Positions 16,792 through 24,576 are shown, counted from the first letter of the stretch. The stretch is DNA of 43,159 nt from Actinomadura sp. HBU206391 (GCF_014323665.1 NZ_JABVEB010000044.1:1-43159), one strand, 5' to 3'. Translations and numbers: made by a program. The notes: generated by a model not told the origin, from the sequence alone.

Positions 16792-17394
16792 ATGAGGAAG
16801 GTCGCCATGACAATGGCCGCGGCCGCGTTCTTCGCGACCGGCTGCGGCGGCAGCGGGACCGACGGCGGGACTGACGGCGAGACGGGCGCCGGGACGGCGA
16901 CCGGGGCATCGTCTCCGGCTCCGGCCGCGACCGGCGCGGCGTCTCCGGGGCAGAGCCCCGGGGACGGGCGGCTGCGGGCGCTGCCCGCCCAGCTGAGGTT
17001 CGAGGGGACGACCCTGGACGGCAGGCACTTCACCGGATCGGATCTGGCCGAACGGCCGGTGGTGTTCTGGTTCTGGGCGCCCTGGTGCCCCAAGTGCGCC
17101 TCCGAGGGCCCCGATGTCGCCGCGGTCGCCGAGAAGTACGGCGACCGCGTCGCCTTCGTCGGAGTCGCCGGACTGGACAGGAGCAAGGACCAGATGCGGC
17201 GGTTCGTCTCCCGCACCGGCACCGGGGACATCACCCAGCTCGACGACCGCACGGGCCGCCTCTACAAGCATTTCAAGGTCACCTCGCAGTCGTCGTATGT
17301 GTTCATGACCAGGGCCGGCAGCACCACCCGTGACTCGGGACCGCTCAGCGCGTCGGCGCTGGAACAGCGGGTGCGGGGACTCGCGGGCGGGTAG
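16792..17394 (+). CDS. MPT53/DsbE-like thioredoxin-fold lipoprotein, copy 2, cis-Pro lost
   Basis: This 200-residue paralogue of the preceding gene lies 91 bases downstream. Its lipoprotein signal is MRKVAMTMAAAAFFATGC (Cys18), followed by a Gly/Thr/Ala/Pro-rich spacer of about 40 residues. The thioredoxin domain has the same WCPKC active site. However, the loop carrying the cis-proline in copy 1 (SSVPAFVF) reads TSQSSYVF, so the cis-Pro position is Ser167. The cis-Pro lies against the CxxC and affects substrate and metal binding, so this protein probably has different chemistry or partners. It is followed after 10 bases by the CcdA gene. An inverted repeat TTCCG-N8-CGGAA at 16749-16766 upstream may be regulatory. 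Confidence 0.9.
   Translation: MRKVAMTMAAAAFFATGCGGSGTDGGTDGETGAGTATGASSPAPAATGAASPGQSPGDGRLRALPAQLRFEGTTLDGRHFTGSDLAERPVVFWFWAPWCPKCASEGPDVAAVAEKYGDRVAFVGVAGLDRSKDQMRRFVSRTGTGDITQLDDRTGRLYKHFKVTSQSSYVFMTRAGSTTRDSGPLSASALEQRVRGLAGG
16991..17098 (+). repeat. 108-bp identical block, copy 2 (thioredoxin paralogue 2)
   Basis: This is the second copy of the block at 16288-16395. Perfect synonymous-site identity inside it, against visible divergence outside, points to recent gene conversion rather than selection on protein sequence alone. Confidence 0.95.
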
Positions 17395-17404
17395 GGAGGG
17401 GTCG

Positions 17405-18304
17405 ATGGACGAGATCCCGCTGGCACTGGCGGCCGGCCTCGTCGCGGCGTTCAACCCCTGCGGGTTCGCGCTGTTGCCCTCCTATCTGGCGCTCCTGGTC
17501 GCCGACCCGGGCGCGGGCGGGGTCTGGCGGGCGCTGCGGTTGTCGACGCTGATGACGGCGGGGTTCGTCACCGTCTTCGGAGTGTTCGGGTTCGTGGTGT
17601 CGGCGCTGACGGCGTCGGCGCACGAGTACCTGCCCTGGATGACCGTGGTCGTCGGGATCGCCCTGACCGCGCTCGGCGCCCGGCTGCTGACCGGCCGCGA
17701 GCTCCTGCTGCCGCTGCCGCGGCTGCGCACGGGCGGGCCGTCCGGTTCACTCGCCGCGCTGTACGGGTACGGCGCCTCGTACGCGGTGGCGTCCCTCTCG
17801 TGCACCGTGGCGCCGTTCCTCGCCGTCACCGGCATCGCATCGGGCAGCGGCAACGTGCTCGACGGCCTCAGCGCTTTCGTCGCGTACGGCGTCGGCATGG
17901 GCCTGGTCGTCGGACTGCTGTCCATGATGGTCGCGCTGGCGCGACAGGCGGCGGTCGCCCGGCTGCGGCGCCTGCTGCCGCACGTCTCCCGGGTCAGTGG
18001 AGCGCTGCTGTTCGTCGCCGGGATCTACGTCGCCTACTACGGCTGGTACGAGTGGCGCGTCAACTCCGGCGCGCCCGCCGACGACCCGATCGTGGCCGCG
18101 GCCACCGAGCTTCAGGGCACGGTGTCGGGGTGGTTGGAGCGGATCGGGATCGGGTGGGTCGCCGCCGCGTTCGCCGTCCTCGTGCTGGCCGCCGCCGCGA
18201 CTGCGCGGGCGCGCGCCGTCTCGCGGGCCCGCCGTGCGCGGTCGGTGCCTGGTGACGGGGATACTGAGATCGGCGAACACCTGCGACCCGAGGAGAGCCG
18301 ATGA
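17405..18304 (+). CDS. CcdA/DsbD-type thiol-disulfide transmembrane protein
   Basis: This 299-residue membrane protein carries reducing equivalents across the membrane to extracytoplasmic thioredoxins. The two conserved redox cysteines are visible: C19 in FNPCGFALLP and C133 in SLSCTVAPF, in the two related halves of the CcdA fold. Six hydrophobic helices are followed by a loop with YYGWYEWRVNSG, another TM segment (GIGWVAAAFAVLVLAAAA) and a basic tail. ATG 17405 has GGGAGGGG upstream. The arrangement matches the MPT53-CcdA neighbour pair of mycobacteria, so the two lipoproteins upstream are the probable partners. Its stop overlaps the next ATG by four bases. Confidence 0.93.
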   Translation: MDEIPLALAAGLVAAFNPCGFALLPSYLALLVADPGAGGVWRALRLSTLMTAGFVTVFGVFGFVVSALTASAHEYLPWMTVVVGIALTALGARLLTGRELLLPLPRLRTGGPSGSLAALYGYGASYAVASLSCTVAPFLAVTGIASGSGNVLDGLSAFVAYGVGMGLVVGLLSMMVALARQAAVARLRRLLPHVSRVSGALLFVAGIYVAYYGWYEWRVNSGAPADDPIVAAATELQGTVSGWLERIGIGWVAAAFAVLVLAAAATARARAVSRARRARSVPGDGDTEIGEHLRPEESR

Positions 18305-19224
18305 CCGATTCCGACCACCACGCCGTCGTGGTGGGCGGCGGGACGATGGGCACCGGCATCGCCTACGTCCTCTCGCTGGCCGGCCACAGGGTCACCCTGG
18401 TCGAGCCGGATCGGCCACGAGCCGTCACGGCCGTACAGAACATCGGCGCGGCGGCGCGCAGGGCGGCGGCGAAGGGACGCCTCGACCCGGCCCTCGCCGA
18501 GGAACTGCCCGGCCGGATCACCGCCGTATCCGACCCGGCCGACGCCGCACCTGAGCCGTACGCGGCGATCGAGGCGGTCCCCGAACGGCTCGAACTCAAG
18601 CGCGGCGTGCTCGGCGCGATGGAGCGGCTGCGGCCGCGGATCCTGGCGACCAACACCTCGGGCCTCTCGGTGACCGGGCTGGGCGCGGCGCTGGAGCGGC
18701 CCGGGCGCTTCCTCGGCCTGCACTTCTTCAACCCGGTATGGTCCATGCCGCTCGTCGAGATCGTGGTGGGCGAGCGGACCAGCGAGGAGACGCTCGACGC
18801 GGCCCGCGAGCTCGTCGGCGCGTTCGGCAAGGAGTCGATCGTCGTCCAGGACGCGCCCGGCTTCGCCACGAGCCGGCTGGGCATCGCGATCGGCCTGGAG
18901 GCGATGCGCATGCTCGAGGACGGCGTCGCCGAGGCCGCGGACATCGACAAGGCCATGGTGCTCGGCTACCGCCACCCGATGGGGCCGCTGCGGCTCACCG
19001 ACCTGGTCGGGCTCGACGTCCGCCTGGACATAGCCCGCCATCTGGCCGACACCCTCGGGCCCCGGTTCACCCCGCCGGACGTGCTCGTCCGCATGGTCGC
19101 TGAGGGGCGCCTGGGCAAGAAGACCGGCCGGGGCTTCTACGACTGGACGGCGCAGGAGCGGCGCGCGGACGGCGGCCGAGCAGCGACCCCCGGCGATGCC
19201 GCCGGGCGGGAGGACAGGGCATGA
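18301..19224 (+). CDS. 3-hydroxyacyl-CoA dehydrogenase
   Basis: This 307-residue NAD-dependent enzyme is predicted to oxidise 3-hydroxyacyl-CoA to 3-ketoacyl-CoA. The Rossmann motif GGGTMGTGIA starts near residue 12, the acidic NAD-ribose residue lies in LVEPD, NTSGLSV carries the catalytic-region Ser, HFFNPVWSMPLVE contains the catalytic His, and the C-terminal dimerisation domain (QDAPGFATSRL, YRHPMGPLRLTDLVGLD, GRLGKKTGRGFYDW) is intact. It is a single-domain protein, not fused to a hydratase. It overlaps both neighbours by ATGA. Coupling to a thiol exporter gene is unexpected; the pairing with the next hydratase is typical of beta-oxidation. Confidence 0.93.
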   Translation: MTDSDHHAVVVGGGTMGTGIAYVLSLAGHRVTLVEPDRPRAVTAVQNIGAAARRAAAKGRLDPALAEELPGRITAVSDPADAAPEPYAAIEAVPERLELKRGVLGAMERLRPRILATNTSGLSVTGLGAALERPGRFLGLHFFNPVWSMPLVEIVVGERTSEETLDAARELVGAFGKESIVVQDAPGFATSRLGIAIGLEAMRMLEDGVAEAADIDKAMVLGYRHPMGPLRLTDLVGLDVRLDIARHLADTLGPRFTPPDVLVRMVAEGRLGKKTGRGFYDWTAQERRADGGRAATPGDAAGREDRA

Positions 19225-19967
19225 GCGACCTCATAGAGCTGGACCGCACCCGCGAGGATCGCCTCGTCGTCACGCTCAACCGGCCGGAGCGACGCAACGC
19301 GCTCGACCGGGCCATGATCGATGCGCTGCACGACGTGTGCTCCGAGCTCGAGGAGCGGCCACGGCTCGCGATCCTGACCGGTCAGGAGGGCGTGTTCGCC
19401 GGAGGCGCCGACATCGCCGAGCTGCGCGACAGAGGAGTGGCCGAGGCCCTCGAAGGGATCAACCTGCGGCTGTTCGAGCGGCTCCGCAGGGTGCCGATGC
19501 CGACCATCGCGGCGATCGACGGCTGGGCGCTCGGCGGCGGCGCCGAGCTGGCCTACGCCTGCGACTTCCGGCTCGCCACGCCGCGTGCCGTCTTCGGCCA
19601 GCCCGAGGTCGGCCTGGGCATCGTCGCCGGCGCCGGGGCCGCCTACCGCCTGCCCCGGCTGGTGGGCGAGTCGCTGGCCAAGGACATCCTCATGACGGGT
19701 CGAAGGCTGACCGCGGCCGAGGCGTACTCGGCCGGCCTGCTCCACTCCGTGCCCGAGCCGGCGGACCTGATGGACGCCGCGCACCGGCTGTGCGACCGGC
19801 TCGCCGCCCAGGCCCCCCTCGCACTGCGCCTGACCAAGCTCGCCATCGACGCCCCGGACGCCGCGCACCCCGCCGTGGAGATGCTCGCCCAGGCGGTGCT
19901 GTTCACCGACCAGGACAAGCACGACCGGATGACCGCCTTTCTCGACCGCGGGCGCAAGCGCTCCTGA
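19221..19967 (+). CDS. enoyl-CoA hydratase/isomerase (crotonase family)
   Basis: This 248-residue crotonase-fold protein has the oxyanion-hole segments FAGGADI and ALGGGAELA. The two catalytic glutamates of true hydratases are both present, in GGGAELAYACD and QPEVGLG. It would hydrate enoyl-CoA to 3-hydroxyacyl-CoA, the substrate of the dehydrogenase gene it overlaps by four bases. The C-terminal trimerisation helix (KHDRMTAFLDRGRKR) is complete. The pair could serve fatty-acid or phenylacetate-type degradation; nothing in the window tells which. Confidence 0.93.
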   Translation: MSDLIELDRTREDRLVVTLNRPERRNALDRAMIDALHDVCSELEERPRLAILTGQEGVFAGGADIAELRDRGVAEALEGINLRLFERLRRVPMPTIAAIDGWALGGGAELAYACDFRLATPRAVFGQPEVGLGIVAGAGAAYRLPRLVGESLAKDILMTGRRLTAAEAYSAGLLHSVPEPADLMDAAHRLCDRLAAQAPLALRLTKLAIDAPDAAHPAVEMLAQAVLFTDQDKHDRMTAFLDRGRKRS

Positions 19968-20010
19968 GCCCCGGCGGCCCGTGGTGCGGCCCGTGCGGCG
20001 GCCGGCCACG

Positions 20011-20793
20011 TCAGCCGGCCGGGGTTCGTACGGGGTGGAGCAGCGCGTCGGCGAGGACGGCCGGCGCCTCCACGAGCGACGGGCCGTACCAGGTCAGGTG
20101 TCGTCCGCTGACCAGCGCGACGTCAAGGCCGGGAAAGCTCTCGGGGCCGTCCTCGGCGGTGAAGCGGTAGGGCTCGTCGGGCAGCACGACGAGGTCGGGC
20201 CGGGCGGCGCGCAGATCGGTCAGCGCCACCTTCGGGTAGCGCTCGGCATGGCCTGCGTACAGGCCGTCCACGCCCAGGCGGGCCAGCACGTCACCGGCGA
20301 AGGTGTCGCGGCCGAGCACCATCCAGGGGCGCCGCCAGATCGGCACGACCGCAGTGCGCCGGGGCCACGGCGCCGGCCGGCTCCAGGCCCGCTCGGCGTC
20401 CGCCAGCCATGGCGGCGCAGGACGGTCGCAGATCGCGGTGAGCATGCGGCGCAGCGAGACGAGCGCCTCGCCCAGGTCGCGGATCACCGTCACCCACACC
20501 GCGATCCCGGCCGCCCGCAACGAGTCGAGATCCGCGGCGCGGTTCTCCTCCTCGTTGGCCAGCACCACATCGGGTCGCAGGAGCCGGATCCGTTCGACGT
20601 CGGGGTTCTTCGTGCCGCCGACCCGTACGACGTCGAGACCGGCCGGATGGGTGCACCAGTCGGTCGCGCCCACGAGCACTCCCGGCGCGGTGGCGGCGAC
20701 CGACTCGGTGAGCGACGGCACCAGCGACACCACCCGCCGCACCTCGCCGGGCAGCGTGATGGGTCGCTTGAGATCGTCGCGCGAGGTCGTCAC
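20011..20793 (-). CDS. BtuF-like helical-backbone metal receptor without signal peptide
   Basis: This 260-residue protein belongs to the periplasmic-binding fold III family of BtuF/FhuD-like receptors. It shows RRVVSLVPSLTESVAATAP, VGATDWCTHPAG, KNPDVERIRLLRPDVVLANEEEN and DLVVLPDEPYRF, the usual order of the family. It has no lipobox or signal peptide, so it is probably cytoplasmic, which is unusual for a receptor but common for this actinobacterial subgroup. No ABC permease lies next to it. The start GTG 20793 is the first that precedes the fold; the long frame reaching 21780 runs through the neighbouring gene and is rejected. The ligand (cobalamin or heme-like) is unknown. Confidence 0.82.
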   Translation of the reverse strand: MTTSRDDLKRPITLPGEVRRVVSLVPSLTESVAATAPGVLVGATDWCTHPAGLDVVRVGGTKNPDVERIRLLRPDVVLANEEENRAADLDSLRAAGIAVWVTVIRDLGEALVSLRRMLTAICDRPAPPWLADAERAWSRPAPWPRRTAVVPIWRRPWMVLGRDTFAGDVLARLGVDGLYAGHAERYPKVALTDLRAARPDLVVLPDEPYRFTAEDGPESFPGLDVALVSGRHLTWYGPSLVEAPAVLADALLHPVRTPAG

Positions 20794-20855
20794 CACAGCA
20801 CCGTACGCCCGGCGCGGTCTCGGCGAGCCGGGCGCCCGGTGTGCTGCCCGACCGC

Positions 20856-21440
20856 CTACTCGGTGTTCTGCCCGACCGGCTGCGAGGCGTGCTGCTCGGC
20901 GCGCTGGTCCTCCGGGCCGTCGCCGGGTGTTCCGGCGGGCGCGGGAGCGCGGTGCGCCTCCCACCACGAGGTCCACCGGGCCTCGACGCGGCCGAAGGCG
21001 GCGTCGTCCAGACCGTAGGTGGTCAGCAGGACGAGCACGCCGCCGGCGGGGCGGTGCGGAGCGCTCGGCTGCTCCGCGAGGACGAGCAGCCCGTCGCCTA
21101 CGCCTTCCACGGTGAGCACGAGCCGGCCGGGCGAGCGTGCCCAGACCGTTCCGCTGAGTTCCTCGCCCGTGGTCGCCGGGGCGCGGTAGGGCGCGCCGGG
21201 CGGCAACGCAGCCGCCTCGGCAAGGCCGAGCGCGTCGGCCGGCGAACGCCCATCGGCGAGAGCTCCGTCGAAGATGATGGTGCGCCGCTCGGACAGCCCA
21301 TGGCGCTCGACGGCGAAGCGCAGTTGCTCCAGGAAGATGCGCCAGCCCTCGGTGATGTCGTCGTAGTAGGCGTCCCACTCGGGATTGGAGCCGCGCGGCG
21401 CTCGGGTGAGTGTGACGATCGTGCCCTCGGGGGCCGCCAC
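20856..21440 (-). CDS. SRPBCC-like (START/AHSA1-type) domain protein
   Basis: This 194-residue protein has a pattern consistent with the AHSA1/SRPBCC ligand-binding fold: EWDAYYDDITEGWRIFLEQLRFAVE, then ELSGTVWARSPGRLVLTVEG, and a C-terminal amphipathic helix AAFGRVEARWTSWWEAHRA. The last 25 residues are acidic and disordered-looking. The start GTG 21440 has no clear ribosome-binding site and may be leaderless. Function unknown; members of this fold bind hydrophobic ligands. It follows no operon partner and is divergent from the deacetylase gene. Confidence 0.65.
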   Translation of the reverse strand: MAAPEGTIVTLTRAPRGSNPEWDAYYDDITEGWRIFLEQLRFAVERHGLSERRTIIFDGALADGRSPADALGLAEAAALPPGAPYRAPATTGEELSGTVWARSPGRLVLTVEGVGDGLLVLAEQPSAPHRPAGGVLVLLTTYGLDDAAFGRVEARWTSWWEAHRAPAPAGTPGDGPEDQRAEQHASQPVGQNTE

Positions 21441-21499
21441 TAGTCTTCGTCTTCGGTACCCGCCCGGCGGCGAGCGGCCCTGACTCGTAGGGTGAGCGC

Positions 21500-22312
21500 A
21501 TGGATCTTCCTACCGACCTGAGTCGTCGGCGGGCCCTAGGGCTAGGAGCTTTGGGCGCTTTCAGCGTCAGCGCCACCGGTTCGGTACTGCTGCGTGGCGA
21601 CGCTCCCCCGGCCGACCCGCGGATCTCCTCGGCGCTGCCGGTTCTGAGCCCCAGACCGGCGCATGCGGTGAAGAAGAGGCCCAAGCCCAAGCCGAAGCCC
21701 GTGCCCGCGCGGCGGGCTCCGGCCTTCAAGATCCATGACGTCCGCCCGGACGCTCCCCCGCGCTCGATCGCGCTCACCATCGACGACGGCCCCAGCCGGG
21801 AATGGACGCCGAAGGTCCTCGCCCTGCTCGAGCGGCACGACGTCCAGGCGACGTTCTGCGTGATCGGCCAGGAGGTCCGCCGGTTTCCCGAGCTGCTGCG
21901 CGAGATCGTGGCCGCGGGTCATCAGGTCGCCAACCACACGATGCACCATCCGGTGTCGCTCGCCCGGCTGCCCGCCCGTCGCATCGAAGCCGAGATCAGA
22001 GACGCCCATCGGTACATTCAGGACGTCGGCGGCACCACGCCGAAGCTCTTCCGCGCGCCGGGCGGCAACTGGTCGCCGGCCGTGATGAAGACGGCGGCCA
22101 AGCACGGCATGCTGCCGATCGACTGGGACATCGATCCCCGGGACTGGGCCCGCCCCGGCGCGACCCGCATCACCCGCTCGCTGCTGCGCGGCAAGGCCGG
22201 CGACATCCTGCTCTGCCATGACGGCGGTGGCGATCGCTCGCAGACGCTGAACTCCCTGCGCAAGGTGATCCCCCGGCTCAAGGACCGCGGCCTGGAGTTC
22301 ATCGCCCTCTAA
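21500..22312 (+). CDS. Tat-exported polysaccharide deacetylase (NodB domain, CE4)
   Basis: This 270-residue exported enzyme begins with a twin-arginine signal (SRRRALGLGALGAFSVSATG), followed by a Lys/Pro-rich linker (residues 58-73). The NodB domain is complete: TIDDGP at 93-98 with the catalytic Asp95 and metal Asp96, the metal ligands H146 and H150 in HTMHH, RAPGGNW at 185-191, DWDIDPRDW at 208-216, and the catalytic His240 in LLCHDGGG. It would N-deacetylate a cell-wall or extracellular polysaccharide such as peptidoglycan or chitin oligomers. GGTGAG precedes ATG 21500. The basic linker may tether it to the wall. Confidence 0.94.
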   Translation: MDLPTDLSRRRALGLGALGAFSVSATGSVLLRGDAPPADPRISSALPVLSPRPAHAVKKRPKPKPKPVPARRAPAFKIHDVRPDAPPRSIALTIDDGPSREWTPKVLALLERHDVQATFCVIGQEVRRFPELLREIVAAGHQVANHTMHHPVSLARLPARRIEAEIRDAHRYIQDVGGTTPKLFRAPGGNWSPAVMKTAAKHGMLPIDWDIDPRDWARPGATRITRSLLRGKAGDILLCHDGGGDRSQTLNSLRKVIPRLKDRGLEFIAL

Positions 22313-22429
22313 CCTGGCCGTCTTTTCCAACATAGCTGAAGCGATTTGATGCGCTTTACCGAATTGACCTCCATTTGTTCCTACCAGTAATTCGCCAAAG
22401 AACAGCTCCACCTGCCCAAACGTCGGTAA
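22313..22429. other. AT-richer intergenic segment, no gene seen
   Basis: This stretch is clearly lower in GC than its surroundings and contains no supportable gene. A minus-strand frame begins at an ATG at 22441 but its continuation runs into the deacetylase gene, so it is not credible. It borders a gene remnant and may be the trace of an old insertion or deletion. Confidence 0.4.
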
Positions 22430-22621
22430 TCTCTCGGCCAAGAAGCTGAGGGCAAGGCTGAGGGCAAGGCTGAGGCGGTGCTCACCGTTGTCCGTGCGCG
22501 TGGGCTCACGGTCACCGATGACGCACGTCAGCGGATCTCGGCCTGCACGGACCCGGAACAGCTCGGCACGTGGATTCGACTCGCCGCGACGGTGGACTCG
22601 ATCGACGCCCTATTCGACTGA
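22430..22621 (+). pseudogene. C-terminal remnant of a PD-(D/E)XK nuclease/transposase-like (Rpn-type) protein
   Basis: An open frame without any start codon reads EAEGKAEGKAEAVLTVVRAR and ends with WIRLAATVDSIDALFD and a TGA at 22619. This Glu/Gly/Lys/Ala repeat followed by a short helical domain is the characteristic C-terminal end of a family of Rpn-like nuclease proteins abundant in actinomycetes (recognised from memory). An in-frame stop lies at 22427 and nothing resembling the N-terminal nuclease domain is upstream, so only about 63 residues survive. It is probably not expressed. Confidence 0.6.
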
Positions 22622-22645
22622 GCACACACACAACTCAAATCGCCT

Positions 22646-23461
22646 CTAACGGCCCCTCTCCGGCGAGCCGTAGGTGGCATCGAGGTCGGCGCAGTGACGA
22701 ACGACCTGCTCGACCGCCTCGATGCCGTCGCACAGCGCAAGGCGTACGCCGCCGCGGCCGGGCACGTAGTGCAAGATCCCGTCCTCTCGAACCCACATGT
22801 GAACACCGGCCCGTACGCAGATCACCGTCATGCCATGGCCCTCCGTCCGCTGCAACCGGTTCAGCCCTCGGGTCTCGAGCAAGCGGTGAATCCGGTCGGC
22901 CGTCTCGCGCGGGGACCTCGGGAGCGGCATCGTCGCCGCCGGACACCTGGACGGAATGGGGAGGGTGATGAAGGCGGCCTTGCCGGTCACCGGACGAGCG
23001 CCGAGCCGCGACCAGGTCCGATGCGTTCCCCATTGACCGCCGTGTACGGCGGTCAATGCGTGCGCCACCTCCAGCCCACGCCCGCTCTCCGCGGTCAGCG
23101 GTGGTCGCGAGGGCCCTTCGGCGCCCATCTCCCGCCAGGGCCCTGAGTCGAAGATCTTCAGGACCACCTCGGGCCGCGCTCCCCAGCGCAGGTACGCCCA
23201 CATCTCCGGGCGTCCCGCCGGCGACCCGGTCGCGGGCCGCCCGCCACCGTACCCGTGCACGTACGCGTTCGTGGCCAGCTCCGAGATCGCCAGTGTCGCG
23301 TCGTACGTCAGCTCCCCCGGCATGCCCAGTTCGCCGAACACCGTCCGCACCAGCGACCGCGCGATCCTCGCGCCCGTGGCATCGAGCGGTAACGGCCAAG
23401 CGGGAAAGCCGCCGATGCGGACGTCGTGCGGGTCGCCGCTCACCGACGGGGCCGCCGTCAT
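22646..23461 (-). CDS. RsbW/SpoIIAB-like ATP-binding anti-sigma-type protein
   Basis: This 271-residue cytoplasmic protein has an N-terminal HATPase_c_2 domain: ISELATNAYVHGYG is the N box, FDSGPW the G1-like box, SGRGLEVAHAL the G2 box. The C-terminal third (about 90 residues, MTVICVRAGVHMWVREDGIL...) is an extra domain of unknown role, seen in the Streptomyces-type proteins of this class. In whiJ/abaA-type loci such an anti-sigma-like protein accompanies an XRE regulator and a DUF397 protein; here it is divergent from those two genes. ATG 23461 is chosen because GAGG lies 8 bases upstream; GTG 23479 is possible. Confidence 0.85.
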   Translation of the reverse strand: MTAAPSVSGDPHDVRIGGFPAWPLPLDATGARIARSLVRTVFGELGMPGELTYDATLAISELATNAYVHGYGGGRPATGSPAGRPEMWAYLRWGARPEVVLKIFDSGPWREMGAEGPSRPPLTAESGRGLEVAHALTAVHGGQWGTHRTWSRLGARPVTGKAAFITLPIPSRCPAATMPLPRSPRETADRIHRLLETRGLNRLQRTEGHGMTVICVRAGVHMWVREDGILHYVPGRGGVRLALCDGIEAVEQVVRHCADLDATYGSPERGR

Positions 23462-23605
23462 CCCGATCACCTCATCCACGCGCTCTGTCCCCTGTGGTCA
23501 GGCTTTCCCAGAATCAGCACGGACGGTCATCGATTATTAACACTCTGTGAAATATTCGCCCTTCGGGCCCGGTCGGTTGCCACCCCTTGCCATCGGAGCG
23601 ATGCC

Positions 23606-24406
23606 ATGCCGAAGCGCTTCAGCCCTCTCGATCCCTCGTCATCCCCGCTTGCCCTCTTCGGTTCCGAGCTGCGCACCTACCGAGAGCGCGCGGGCCTGTC
23701 ACACGACCAGCTGGGGAGTAAGACCGACTACACCGGCTCGTACGTCGGCGCGGTCGAGCGGGCGCAGGAGATGCCGAAACGGCGGTTCGCCGTGGCGGCC
23801 GACCTCGCGCTGGAAACGGTGGGCGCGCTGACCCGCCTCTGGGACGGGCTGCTCAAGCCGAGCGTCTATCCACCCTGGTTCGACTGGCCGATCCACGAGG
23901 CCGAGGCGACGCTCCTTCGCGCCTTCGAACTCTCTGTGGTCTATGGCCTGCTGCAGACCGGAGACTACGCTCGCGACCTGTTGTACGGGGACGAGGCGGC
24001 GGTCGAGGCGCGCATCGCCCGCCAAAGCGTCCTCACCAGAGAGGACCCGCCTCCGCCACTACTGGTCTGCGTACTCGACGAGACGGTCCTACGCCGGGAG
24101 GTCGGCTCCCCCGCGATCATGTACGCCCAGCTCCGTCATCTGGTCCAGGCTGCGTCCGAGCGGGTCAGCATCCACGTGATTCCGTCCCGGCGGCACCGTG
24201 GGATCAGTGGCTCCTTCGTGCTCGCGACGCTCGAGGATCGGTCCGAGGTAGCGTACATAGACACGGCCGCTCGCGGCGTCACCACGGGCGAGCCACAGGA
24301 CCTGAGGATTCTCACAGAGAAGTTCGAGTCGATCCGGTCTCGGGCACTCCCCGTCGACCAGTCGCCCGATCTCATCACGAGAACGGCGGATGAGCTATGG
24401 ACCTGA
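23606..24406 (+). CDS. WhiJ-like XRE regulator with DUF5753 domain
   Basis: This 266-residue protein begins with an XRE-type helix-turn-helix (LRTYRERAGLSHDQLGSKTD, then YVGAVERAQEMPKRRFA) at about residues 18-65. It continues with a DUF5753 domain marked by LRAFELSVVYGLLQTGDYAR, ARQSVLTREDPPPPLLVCVL and the C-terminal FESIRSRALP. This is the standard architecture of WhiJ-type regulators, which are numerous in differentiating actinomycetes. ATG 23606 has CGGAG at 7 bases. It overlaps the DUF397 gene by 10 bases. The regulated targets are not evident; the divergent HATPase gene shares a 144-base AT-richer promoter region with it. Confidence 0.93.
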   Translation: MPKRFSPLDPSSSPLALFGSELRTYRERAGLSHDQLGSKTDYTGSYVGAVERAQEMPKRRFAVAADLALETVGALTRLWDGLLKPSVYPPWFDWPIHEAEATLLRAFELSVVYGLLQTGDYARDLLYGDEAAVEARIARQSVLTREDPPPPLLVCVLDETVLRREVGSPAIMYAQLRHLVQAASERVSIHVIPSRRHRGISGSFVLATLEDRSEVAYIDTAARGVTTGEPQDLRILTEKFESIRSRALPVDQSPDLITRTADELWT

Positions 24407-24576
24407 GCGGTCTGCGGTGGCGCAAGTCCAGCCGCAGCACGGACAACGGTGGCAACTGCGTGGAGCTCGCGGCGCTGCCGGGAATGGTCGCCGTACGCGA
24501 CAGCAAGAACCCCGAGGGGGGCGTCCTCTTCTTTCCCCGCAAGACCTTCCGGGCCTTCACCGCCGAGTTGAACTGA
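24397..24576 (+). CDS. DUF397 small protein
   Basis: This 59-residue protein has the complete DUF397 pattern: LSGLRWRKSSRS, GGNCVELA, VAVRDSKNPEGGVLFF and a final FRAFTAELN. It overlaps the upstream XRE gene by 10 bases, so the two are co-expressed. DUF397 proteins are the regular partners of WhiJ-like XRE regulators and are thought to modulate them; published work on individual loci suggests an antagonistic role, but this pair is untested. Confidence 0.94.
   Translation: MDLSGLRWRKSSRSTDNGGNCVELAALPGMVAVRDSKNPEGGVLFFPRKTFRAFTAELN

Noticed and set aside
20011..21780. 589-residue frame containing the BtuF-like protein
   Set aside because: The N-terminal half overlaps the SRPBCC gene in another frame and the deacetylase gene antisense; only 20011-20793 has family motifs.
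22313..22441. Short protein on the minus strand starting at 22441
   Set aside because: The readable part is short and the frame continues antisense through the deacetylase gene; no recognisable similarity.
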